A stretch of DNA of 64,000 nucleotides from Streptomyces hygroscopicus (GTDB taxonomy: Bacteria > Actinomycetota > Actinomycetes > Streptomycetales > Streptomycetaceae), in the NCBI RefSeq assembly GCF_026168105.1, contig NZ_LBMW01000018.1:87297-151296 (forward strand), read 5' to 3'. The notes beneath the pieces are model-generated. The model was not told the DNA's origin, ran no database searches, and was given only the letters and a program-made list of their open reading frames with translations. The position numbers and the translations under genes are program-made. Positions 53,560 through 60,943 of the stretch are shown here, piece after piece. Within the stretch, counting starts at the first letter, position 1. The number at the start of each line of letters is the position of its first letter.

Positions 53560-53596
53560 GTGCAATATTCTGCATCATGCACGCAGCATGTTGCAC
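53560..53596. promoter_or_regulatory. Large palindromic operator upstream of the XRE gene
   Basis: GTGCAA ... TTGCAC form the outer arms, with inner CTGC ... GCAG and a TGCATCATGCA core, a symmetric 37-bp element. The AT-rich TATT inside fits a -10 region. Position just upstream of the regulator start suggests autorepression and perhaps control of the divergent side. Confidence 0.7.
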
Positions 53597-54136
53597 TAGA
53601 TCGCCTCGGCGGCTTATCGTCCTCGTAGTGAGGCGCGGGCCTCGGGGAGACGGGAGGTACCTGCTAAGAGGCCCTGCTGCACTGCGAGTTGCACGCGTCG
53701 ACGACGAGTCATTGGGCAGTGTAATGACGTGATGGGTCTGCCCTGCAACCCGCATATGGCGACCTGCCGGTGGCCGGGCTTGACGCTGCCGCAGGTGAAG
53801 GCGGGCCTGTAGGCCTCGTCGGACCTGGCGTCCGTCGCAATCATGGCCGAGCTGCGGCCGCCGTGCTGCGCAGGCCCAGGGGAGAACTGCACGATATCGG
53901 GCTGCCCTTGAGCGCTCGGTGCCCAAATTGTTGATCACCACCTGCGGCAGCCGGCAGCGGTCGTCGGCCTGCAGATTTCTGTGTGGATGACGCCGAGTAC
54001 CTGCGTCGTTCCAGTCCATTCCGTCGCCAGGTCCAGGTCATGTCCGAATCAAAGCTGAGCTCGACGGAGAACCACCGCCAACGGCTTCGGTTGACGAGTG
54101 GCGTGGGTGTCCGATTTCGCTATCGAGGAGGATTTC
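53597..54136. other. About 540 bp without a recognised gene
   Basis: Frames here are short or interrupted. A reverse frame reading YRPAFTCGSVKPGHRQVAICG-like sequence gave no recognisable family. It must include the promoter for the biosynthetic operon starting at 54137. Composition is less GC-rich than neighbouring genes. It could hold decayed mobile-element sequence, but no inverted repeats or transposase motifs were seen. Confidence 0.45.
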
Positions 54137-54958
54137 TTGAAGCTGACGGAAGAGACCGTGGCTCAGTACGGCCGTGATGGATTCGTCCTTGTGCCGGAAG
54201 TCTTCTCGCATGCCGAGCTGAAAGCCCTCAGGGCTGCGCTGGCCGAGGACCTGACGGCCAGGGGGCCTCACCAGGTCCTGGAGGACGACGACGTGACGAT
54301 GCGGGCGGTCTACGCGTCGCACGCCCGTCACCCGGTCTTCGGCGGGCTCGTTTCATCCCGGAGGCTGCTCGGGCCGGCGATGCAACTGGTGGACCAGGAT
54401 CTCTATGTGCATCAATTCAAGATCAACACGAAGCGGCCATTCGGTGGCGAATCATGGGCCTGGCACCAGGATTACCCCGTGTGGCGTGACGCCGACCGGA
54501 TGCCGGCGCCGCGCGCCGTGAACGCTGCCGTCTTCATGGACGACGTCACCGAGTTCAACGGCCCCGTGGTCTTTCTCCGAGGCTCGCACAGGCTCGGGTC
54601 GGAAGCCAGCTCGCGTCGGCGCGGCGATCAGGCGGAGGAGCACATCGACCCGCACGACTACGCGCTGTCCACCGCTGACCTGACCAAGCTCGCCGAGGTG
54701 CACGAGATGACGAGTCCCAAGGGTCCCGCCGGAACCGTCGTGTTCTTCCACCCGGAGATCGTGCACGGTTCCGCGCCCAACATCTCACCCTTCCCGCGGG
54801 ACCTGATGATCGTGACCTACAACGCTTCTTCCAACGCCCCGAGGCCGTCGGGCGAACCACGCCCCGAATACTTGGTGGGCCGGGACACGAAGCCCCTCGT
54901 CCCCCACTCCCACCCCCTCGAGGCCGCCGCGACGTCCATGGCATGGGCGGGATCGTGA
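54137..54958 (+). CDS. Phytanoyl-CoA dioxygenase-like Fe(II)/2-oxoglutarate hydroxylase
   Basis: A TTG start at 54137 behind GAGGAGG gives 273 residues beginning MKLTEETVAQYGRDGFVLVP, a typical PhyH start. The iron triad is intact: HQD in WAWHQDYPVW, the distal His in EIVHGSAPN, with Arg in PFPRDLMIVTYNASSN for 2-oxoglutarate. The HxD form argues for hydroxylation, not halogenation. Its relatives hydroxylate amino acids, ectoine or carrier-bound chains. It is the first gene of the cluster and overlaps the next gene. The substrate is probably an amino acid or the acyl chain. Confidence 0.9.
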   Translation: MKLTEETVAQYGRDGFVLVPEVFSHAELKALRAALAEDLTARGPHQVLEDDDVTMRAVYASHARHPVFGGLVSSRRLLGPAMQLVDQDLYVHQFKINTKRPFGGESWAWHQDYPVWRDADRMPAPRAVNAAVFMDDVTEFNGPVVFLRGSHRLGSEASSRRRGDQAEEHIDPHDYALSTADLTKLAEVHEMTSPKGPAGTVVFFHPEIVHGSAPNISPFPRDLMIVTYNASSNAPRPSGEPRPEYLVGRDTKPLVPHSHPLEAAATSMAWAGS

Positions 54959-56067
54959 CGACCGGACAGTTCGCCGCCGCGGCGGTTCTCGAGGAGTTCG
55001 GAAAGCCGATCTCGATACGTCACCTGCCCGTGCCCGAGCCGGGCGACGGCGAGATGCTCATCGACATCACGTACGGCGGCATATGCGGAACCGATCTGCA
55101 TCTGCAGCAGGGCCACCTGCCGATTCCCACCCCGCTGACGCTCGGGCACGAGGGACTGGGGACGGTCCGAACCCTCGGACCGGGAGCGGCTTTTGACGCG
55201 CGCGGCGCGCAACTGGCCGTGGGGGACACGGTCATGTGGGCCTCGTCGATATCGTGCGGCCGTTGCGTCCCCTGTCGGCAGTATCGCGAACCCACCTTGT
55301 GCGAGGCGCGCCGGACGTACGGCGTCAACCGCCCGCTCGGCGAAGGCTCCGGACTCTCCGGTGCCTGGGCTGAAGCCATTCTCCTGCATCAAGGGGCGGT
55401 GGTCGTGAAACTGCCCCAGGGCGTGGACGAGTTGGCTGCCATGTCGCTGGCCTGTGCCGGACCGACCCTGGTGCACGCCTTGTACGAGCGGCGTCCCGTA
55501 CTCCTCGGGGAAACCGTGATCGTCCAGGGGAGCGGACCGGTCGGCCTGGCTGCCGCGGCGTTTGCGCATCTGGCCGGCGCGGAGAAGGTCATCCTGGTCG
55601 GCGGCCCACGCCCGCGGCTGGACCTGGCCGCGAGGTGCGGAATCGGCGACCACCACATCGACATCGTGGACGGGGAGCCCGGGCGGGCCCTCGACCGGGC
55701 GCGCGAGCTGACTCCGGGTGGTCACGGTGGGGATCTCGTCATCGAGTGCGCGGGCGTTCCGCAGGCGGTCGCCCAGGGCATGACACTGGCCCGGCGCGGT
55801 GGCTCGTACCTCATCGTCGGCCAGTACACGGACAACGGGGACACCATGCTGAACCCGCACCAGATCGTCCATCGCCAACTCGACATCCATGGCTCCTGGG
55901 CGTTCAGCGGTGCCCACCTGGTCGAGTACGTGCGACTGCTTCCCGCGCTCTCCAGCCGTTTCGACCTTCGAGGCCTGGTGGTTCCCTTTCCGCTGGCCGA
56001 CATCCGACGGGCCACGGAAGCCGTGGCCAACGGCACGGTCATCAAGGCCGTACTCCAGTCGTCCTGA
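54955..56067 (+). CDS. Zinc-dependent alcohol dehydrogenase (MDR)
   Basis: GTG 54955 overlaps the upstream stop by 4 nt (GTGA); ATG 54943 is an alternative. The 370-residue protein has the catalytic zinc Cys in GGICGTDLHL, GHEGLG, the structural zinc cluster CGRCVPCRQYREPTLCE and the NAD motif VQGSGPVGLAAAAFA. It oxidises or reduces an alcohol/ketone. Being coupled to the dioxygenase, it may oxidise the newly made hydroxyl group; this is inference. Confidence 0.92.
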   Translation: MTTGQFAAAAVLEEFGKPISIRHLPVPEPGDGEMLIDITYGGICGTDLHLQQGHLPIPTPLTLGHEGLGTVRTLGPGAAFDARGAQLAVGDTVMWASSISCGRCVPCRQYREPTLCEARRTYGVNRPLGEGSGLSGAWAEAILLHQGAVVVKLPQGVDELAAMSLACAGPTLVHALYERRPVLLGETVIVQGSGPVGLAAAAFAHLAGAEKVILVGGPRPRLDLAARCGIGDHHIDIVDGEPGRALDRARELTPGGHGGDLVIECAGVPQAVAQGMTLARRGGSYLIVGQYTDNGDTMLNPHQIVHRQLDIHGSWAFSGAHLVEYVRLLPALSSRFDLRGLVVPFPLADIRRATEAVANGTVIKAVLQSS

Positions 56068-56135
56068 CGTCCTTTCAGTGATCTGACGGTCCGCCCGCGG
56101 CGTGCCGGTTGCGTACGCGGTTTGAGGAGCGAGAC

Positions 56136-57416
56136 ATGCCTGCCCCCCTCTTCGGAGACACCTTCCCAGACACCGAAATCTTCGGTGACGCCTATATGCA
56201 GGACCCGTACGGCGCCTATGTGCGGTTACGCAAGGCCGGGCCGGTGCACCAGGCGAAGACGCCCAGCGGCCTTCCCGTCTGGGTGGTCACCGACTACGAA
56301 GCGGTACGCGCCGCCCTGACCGATGGGCGTCTGGCCAAGGATGCCGACCGCATGAGGGCGATCGCCGACCGCAAGACGGCCGCGGCCGGCGGGCCCTCGT
56401 CGGTGTCCGAGACACTCGCGGCCAACATGCTCAACAGCGACCCGCCCGACCACACCCGGCTCCGCAAGCTCGTGGTCAAGGCGTTCACCACGCGTCGCGT
56501 CGAGCAGTTACGGCCACGGATCGCCGGCATCACCGACGAGCTGCTCGACTCGCTCGAACTGCGCGCACGAAACGGCCAGGCCGTCGATCTGATCAAGGAC
56601 TTCGCCTTTCCGGTGCCCATCGCGGTCATCTGCGAACTGCTCGGAATCCCCCTCGCGGAGCGCGAGACCTTCCGTGCCTGGTCCAAGACGCTGGTAGGCG
56701 CCGGACCGCGAGAGGATGTGCGGCACGCATCGATGGCCATGGGGGGCTACCTCATGCAGGTCATCGCGGCCAAGCGTGCCCAGCCGTCCGACGACCTCCT
56801 CTCCGACCTCATCCAGGTCAGCGACGACGGAGACCGGCTGGACCGGCTCGAAGTCGTCTCCATGACGATGCTGCTTTTGGTGGCCGGACACGAGACAACC
56901 GTCAACCTCATCGGCAACGGGATCCTCGCCCTGCTGCGCCATGACGACCAGCGTGCGGCGCTTCGGGCCGATGAGAGCCTGATCCGCGGCGCCGTGGAAG
57001 AACTGCTGCGCTATGACGGCCCGGCTCCCATGGCCACGATGCGTTTCACCGCGGAGCCGGTGGAGATCGGCGGAGTCACCATTCCCGCCGGAGAAATCGT
57101 GTTCCTGGGGCTGGCCGCGGCCAACCGGGACGGGAGCAGATTCGACCGCCCCGATGAGCTCGACATCACAAGGCCCATCGGCGGACATCTGGGCTTCGGA
57201 TTCGGAATCCACCACTGTGTCGGGGCTCCGCTGGCCAGGCTCGAAGCCGAAGTCACCTTGGGCAAGTTCCTCAGGCGCTTCCCTGACGCACGGCTCGCTG
57301 TTTCACCCGGCGCGCTGCGATGGCGGTCCAGCGTGATCATGCGTGGTCTCGAGAGCCTCCCGACAACGCTCGCCCTGGCCGGACGAGTTGCCCACGCCGA
57401 CACGGACACCAAGTGA
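56136..57416 (+). CDS. Cytochrome P450 with two TTA codons
   Basis: ATG 56136 behind GAGGAG gives 426 residues. The I-helix LLLVAGHETTVNLIG, ExxR in EELLRYDG and heme motif FGFGIHHCVGAPLARL (Cys at 361) are intact. Two leucines, residues 31 and 125, are encoded by TTA, a codon very rare in Streptomyces and read by the developmentally regulated bldA tRNA. Production of this enzyme is therefore expected only late in growth. It probably hydroxylates the peptide or acyl product, possibly on a carrier protein. Confidence 0.95.
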   Translation: MPAPLFGDTFPDTEIFGDAYMQDPYGAYVRLRKAGPVHQAKTPSGLPVWVVTDYEAVRAALTDGRLAKDADRMRAIADRKTAAAGGPSSVSETLAANMLNSDPPDHTRLRKLVVKAFTTRRVEQLRPRIAGITDELLDSLELRARNGQAVDLIKDFAFPVPIAVICELLGIPLAERETFRAWSKTLVGAGPREDVRHASMAMGGYLMQVIAAKRAQPSDDLLSDLIQVSDDGDRLDRLEVVSMTMLLLVAGHETTVNLIGNGILALLRHDDQRAALRADESLIRGAVEELLRYDGPAPMATMRFTAEPVEIGGVTIPAGEIVFLGLAAANRDGSRFDRPDELDITRPIGGHLGFGFGIHHCVGAPLARLEAEVTLGKFLRRFPDARLAVSPGALRWRSSVIMRGLESLPTTLALAGRVAHADTDTK

Positions 57417-57424
57417 GGAGAGAC

Positions 57425-57682
57425 ATGGGTACCGCGGAAGAGAACAACGCCAACTTGATGCGAGTGAAGAAGATCGTGTGCGATCGACTGGAACTCGACG
57501 AGGAAGAGGTAACCCTCACCAGCCTTTTCCGTGACGATCACGGTGCCGACTCCTTGCAGAGCATCGAAATCCTCGCAGCCCTGGAGTCGGAGTTCGACAT
57601 TGAGATCGACCAGGCCCACATGGCGCGGATGGTCAATGTGCAAGGCGTCTACGAGGTCGTAGCCGAGATCGTCGGCTGGTAG
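57425..57682 (+). CDS. Acyl carrier protein
   Basis: The 85-residue protein starts at ATG 57425, 8 nt after the P450 stop, behind GAGGAG. It has the phosphopantetheine site in HGADSLQSIEILAALESEFDIEI (the DSL Ser) and the helix II/III pattern of type II carrier proteins. It would carry the growing chain for the ketosynthase pair and ketoreductase encoded next, then offer it to the first condensation domain of the NRPS. Confidence 0.95.
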   Translation: MGTAEENNANLMRVKKIVCDRLELDEEEVTLTSLFRDDHGADSLQSIEILAALESEFDIEIDQAHMARMVNVQGVYEVVAEIVGW

Positions 57683-57718
57683 GCGCAGTCCCATCCGTCA
57701 CCGATTTGCAGGAGTCTG

Positions 57719-58978
57719 ATGTCCACGGTGCCCCTTGACATGATGCCAGGTGCCTCACCGCGCCGAGTCGTGCTGACCGGCATGGGTGTCGTATCGAGCA
57801 TTGGCATCGGCGTGAGCGAATTCGCCGCGTCGCTTCGCGCCGGACGAAGCGGCGCGGGGCCGATCAGTCAGTTCGATACCGCAGGATTCGCTCATGCCAA
57901 TGGCTGTGAGGTGACCGGGTTCGAGCCCGAACGCTGGGTTTCCCACCTGGATCCGGAGGATCTCGGGCGGGCCAGCCAGTTCTCCGTCGCCGCCGCGCGG
58001 ATGGCCGTCGCGGATGCCGGTCTGACGACCAGGGCCCTCGCGGCTGAACGCGGACTGATCTGTATCGGAACCACCGACGGCGAATCGCATGACCTGGACC
58101 GACTTGTGGAGATGGAGCTGCGGGACGGCCCGGAGAACATGTCCGCGACCGTCGCCGGGCGGGTCAGCCCCATCCGGCTCTCCACAACCATCGCCCAGGA
58201 ACTCGGCCTCACCGACGTCGAGACATCGTCGATCGCGACCGCCTGCGCGGCGGGGAACTACGCAATAGGCAGCGGTTTCGACGCGGTCCGTTCCGGAGAG
58301 GCCGACTTCGCCCTGTGCGGGGGTGCCGACGCCATCTGCCGCAAGACCTTCACCGGTTTCTACCGGCTGGGCACCATCGCCCCCGACGTCTGCCGGCCCT
58401 TCGACAAGGACCGCAAGGGGATCCTCACCGGAGAGGGCGCGGGCGTTTTGGTGCTGGAACCCCTGGAATCCGCGCTCGCCCGTGGCGCCCGTATCTATGC
58501 CGAAGTCCTCGGATACGGTCTCAACTGCGATGCCTACCACCAGGTGGCACCCCATCAGGAGAGCGTCACCCGCTGCATGGAGCTGGCGTTGAAGGATGCC
58601 GGTGTCGACCCGCGTGACGTGGATATGATCTCGGCTCACGGCACCGGTACGAAAGCCAATGACGTCACCGAGACCCGGGCCATTCGAGACCTCTTCGGCG
58701 ATAATCCGCCGCCCACCGTTTCGATGAAGTCCATGCTCGGCCACACCATGGGGGCCGCAAGCGCGCTGGCCGCCATTGGCTGTGCCCTGGCGCTCACACA
58801 CGGATTCATCCCGCCCACCATCAACCATGTCACCACCGATCCGGAATGCCAGATCGACTGCGTCCCCAACGAGGCGGTCGAGGCCGGCCTGAGGATCGTC
58901 CAGAACAACGGCATGGCGTTCGGCGGGAACAACGCGGTGCTGATTCTTGGCGCTTACGAAGACGAGGTGAACTCGTAA
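57719..58978 (+). CDS. Beta-ketoacyl synthase, catalytic (KS-alpha, FabF-like)
   Basis: The 419-residue ketosynthase starts behind AGGAG. The nucleophile Cys is C176 in TACAAGNYAIG; the two His are in SAHGTGTKANDVTE and MLGHTMGAAS, with the Lys in SMKSMLGH. It is closer to FabF than to aromatic type II KS in character (LTGMGVVSSIGIGVSEF opening). Its stop overlaps the start of the inactive partner KS. This suggests a highly-reducing type II PKS that makes a linear reduced or polyene acyl chain. Confidence 0.95.
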   Translation: MSTVPLDMMPGASPRRVVLTGMGVVSSIGIGVSEFAASLRAGRSGAGPISQFDTAGFAHANGCEVTGFEPERWVSHLDPEDLGRASQFSVAAARMAVADAGLTTRALAAERGLICIGTTDGESHDLDRLVEMELRDGPENMSATVAGRVSPIRLSTTIAQELGLTDVETSSIATACAAGNYAIGSGFDAVRSGEADFALCGGADAICRKTFTGFYRLGTIAPDVCRPFDKDRKGILTGEGAGVLVLEPLESALARGARIYAEVLGYGLNCDAYHQVAPHQESVTRCMELALKDAGVDPRDVDMISAHGTGTKANDVTETRAIRDLFGDNPPPTVSMKSMLGHTMGAASALAAIGCALALTHGFIPPTINHVTTDPECQIDCVPNEAVEAGLRIVQNNGMAFGGNNAVLILGAYEDEVNS

Positions 58979-60108
58979 TGACGGCCACAAGGCCCGCCAA
59001 CGGCCGCCGCCTCGTCATCACTCGATGGTCGGCCATCTCCCCGTTCGGGCTGGGGCGGAAGGCGTTCCAGGAGGGCATGCGCACCGGGCGGAAGACGGTG
59101 ACCGCCATCGACGGCGAGCAGTGGTCCGCTCCCGAACGGCGCGCCTGCCTGGTACCGGACTTCTCCGTCAGGGAGTTGCTGGGGAAAAAGGGCACCCGCG
59201 ACATGGACCGGGTGACGGGCCTGGCTGTTGGCGCGACGGCGCAGTTGTTGGGGGACGACAGCGGAGGGCCGTCCATTCCGACGGGGGAAGGCACCGGTCT
59301 CGTCCTCGGAACGACAACCGGCAGCGCCGAGAGCATGATGGGCTACACCCGCACATCGATGCGGAAGCCGAAGCCGTACCTCGTCGATCCCGCATTGATG
59401 CCGTACGCGGTCATGAACTGCGCCGCCGGGCAGTGTGCGATCTGGCATGGACTCAAGGGCCCGAACGCCACGATTGCGGGCGGCCCGTCCGCGGGCCTTC
59501 TCGCACTCGTCTACGCACGACGGCTGCTCGCATCCGGGCGTGCCGAAAGGATCCTGTGGGGTGCCGCGGAGGAATTCTCCGCCGCGCGTTCCTGGATCGA
59601 ACATCACCGGCGCGGAGGGGAAGCGGTCGACTCGGTCCTCGGGGAAGGCAGCACGATGTTCCTCCTCGAGTCCAAGAACGACGCCGACGCCGAGTCCGAC
59701 TACGAGTTCGAGCGTCAGCCGCTTGCCGATGTGATCGACGTGCGTTCCCGAACCCACTCGCGTGGTGCCGTCCGCGGCGCACTCGCCCGGTGCGTCTCGG
59801 ATGTTCTGGAGAGGAACGGCGTACACCCCGGCGAGGTGTGGGCCATCGCTCCCTCCGGGATGCAGACCCAGTACGCGGACCAGGAATCCGATGCGCTGCA
59901 CGACTGCTTTCCGCGCGCCGATGCCAGATGGATCCAGGTGACGGACCTGCTGGGCGACACGGGAGCGGCCGGGGCGACCTTCCAGATCGCCGCGACTTTG
60001 AGCCTCGCGGGTCCGGAGACTGCGGGCAGAGTCGCAGTGATCACCTCCGTGGACAGGGACGGCACCGTTGCGTGTTCGCTGATCAGGACGAGGGGCGAGG
60101 CCCGATGA
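58978..60108 (+). CDS. Ketosynthase-like chain-length factor (KS-beta), catalytically dead
   Basis: ATG 58978 overlaps the KS-alpha stop. The 376-residue protein keeps the thiolase fold but has Pro in place of the active-site Cys (TIAGGPSAG for TACAAG-type), Ser for the first His (APSGMQTQ) and Asp for the second (LLGDTGAAG). It would pair with KS-alpha and set chain length, as CLF does in type II systems. The Pro substitution differs from the Gln usual in aromatic CLFs. It is coupled to both neighbours. Confidence 0.92.
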   Translation: MTATRPANGRRLVITRWSAISPFGLGRKAFQEGMRTGRKTVTAIDGEQWSAPERRACLVPDFSVRELLGKKGTRDMDRVTGLAVGATAQLLGDDSGGPSIPTGEGTGLVLGTTTGSAESMMGYTRTSMRKPKPYLVDPALMPYAVMNCAAGQCAIWHGLKGPNATIAGGPSAGLLALVYARRLLASGRAERILWGAAEEFSAARSWIEHHRRGGEAVDSVLGEGSTMFLLESKNDADAESDYEFERQPLADVIDVRSRTHSRGAVRGALARCVSDVLERNGVHPGEVWAIAPSGMQTQYADQESDALHDCFPRADARWIQVTDLLGDTGAAGATFQIAATLSLAGPETAGRVAVITSVDRDGTVACSLIRTRGEAR

Positions 60109-60884
60109 GCGACAACCGGACGACCGGGGCCACGGGGGCGGACGCGGGGGCGTCCCGAGTGGCCCTGGTGAGCGGAGGCTCACGGGGGATCGGCCGCGCG
60201 GCCGTGCTGAGACTGGCGCGTGACGGCTTCGACGTGAGCTTCTGCTACCAGTCGAACACCGCAATGGCGGAGGCGGTCCGGAAGGAACTTGCCGACCTCC
60301 CTGTCCGGACGCTCGCCGTGCGGACCGACGTGTCGGACGCGGACGCCGTACGCGCGTGGGTCTCGCGCACCGAACGCGAACTGGGCCCCATCGACGTGGT
60401 CGTCACCTGCGCCGGCATCACCAGGGACAAGCCACTGATGATGATGGGCGACGACGACTGGCACCAGGTCCTCGACACCAACCTCGACGGTTGTTACCAC
60501 GTGAACCGGGCCGTCGTCGTCCCGATGATGAAGCGGAAGTCCGGCTCCATCATCAACGTTTCCTCCGTCTCCGGTGTTTACGGAAACCCCACCCAGGCCA
60601 ACTATTCGGCATCGAAGGCCGGGATCATCGGATTCTCCAAGGCACTGGCCAAAGAGGTCGGACGGTTCGGCGTGCGGGTCAACGTTGTTGCCCCCGGGCT
60701 CATTGACACCGATATGACCGACGCCTTGAGCGATCAGGCCAGGGGGGACCTGCTGCGTGCGATTCCGCTTCGGCGGTTCGGTCACGTCGAGGAAGTCGCA
60801 GATTTCATCTCCTACTTGTCCTCGAGTGCTGCGTCGTACATCACAGGCAGCGTGCTCGAAATCCACGGTGGCATCACCATCTGA
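60105..60884 (+). CDS. 3-oxoacyl-ACP reductase (FabG-like SDR)
   Basis: ATG 60105 overlaps the KS-beta stop by 4 nt. The 259-residue SDR has VSGGSRGIGRAAV (NADPH), CAGITRDKPLMMM, the Ser in IINVSSVSGVYG and the YxxxK pair in NYSASKAGIIGF, followed by RVNVVAPGLIDTDMTD. It reduces the beta-keto chain on the ACP. A dehydratase gene has not been seen in the window, so the dehydration partner must be elsewhere. A 6-bp hairpin (60885-60901) lies between it and the NRPS. Confidence 0.95.
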   Translation: MSDNRTTGATGADAGASRVALVSGGSRGIGRAAVLRLARDGFDVSFCYQSNTAMAEAVRKELADLPVRTLAVRTDVSDADAVRAWVSRTERELGPIDVVVTCAGITRDKPLMMMGDDDWHQVLDTNLDGCYHVNRAVVVPMMKRKSGSIINVSSVSGVYGNPTQANYSASKAGIIGFSKALAKEVGRFGVRVNVVAPGLIDTDMTDALSDQARGDLLRAIPLRRFGHVEEVADFISYLSSSAASYITGSVLEIHGGITI

Positions 60885-60943
60885 AAGCGCGGAGAGCGCT
60901 TATCCACAGCTGGTTCAAATTGCGTGAAGACGGGAGCGACTCG

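Noticed and set aside
53597..54000. Reverse frames considered as transposase remnants
   Set aside because: No DDE or other transposase motif, no terminal inverted repeats or target duplications could be recognised.
53543..54019. Long N-terminal extension of the XRE regulator
   Set aside because: It would run through the palindromic operator and adds Arg-rich sequence without family similarity; GTG 53542 has a clear ribosome binding site.
54098..54136. GTG at 54098 as start of the dioxygenase
   Set aside because: The TTG at 54137 has GAGGAGG at good spacing and gives the family-like N-terminus.
54137..54958. Dioxygenase as a non-heme halogenase
   Set aside because: The metal motif is HQD with the carboxylate present; halogenases of this fold have Gly or Ala at that position.
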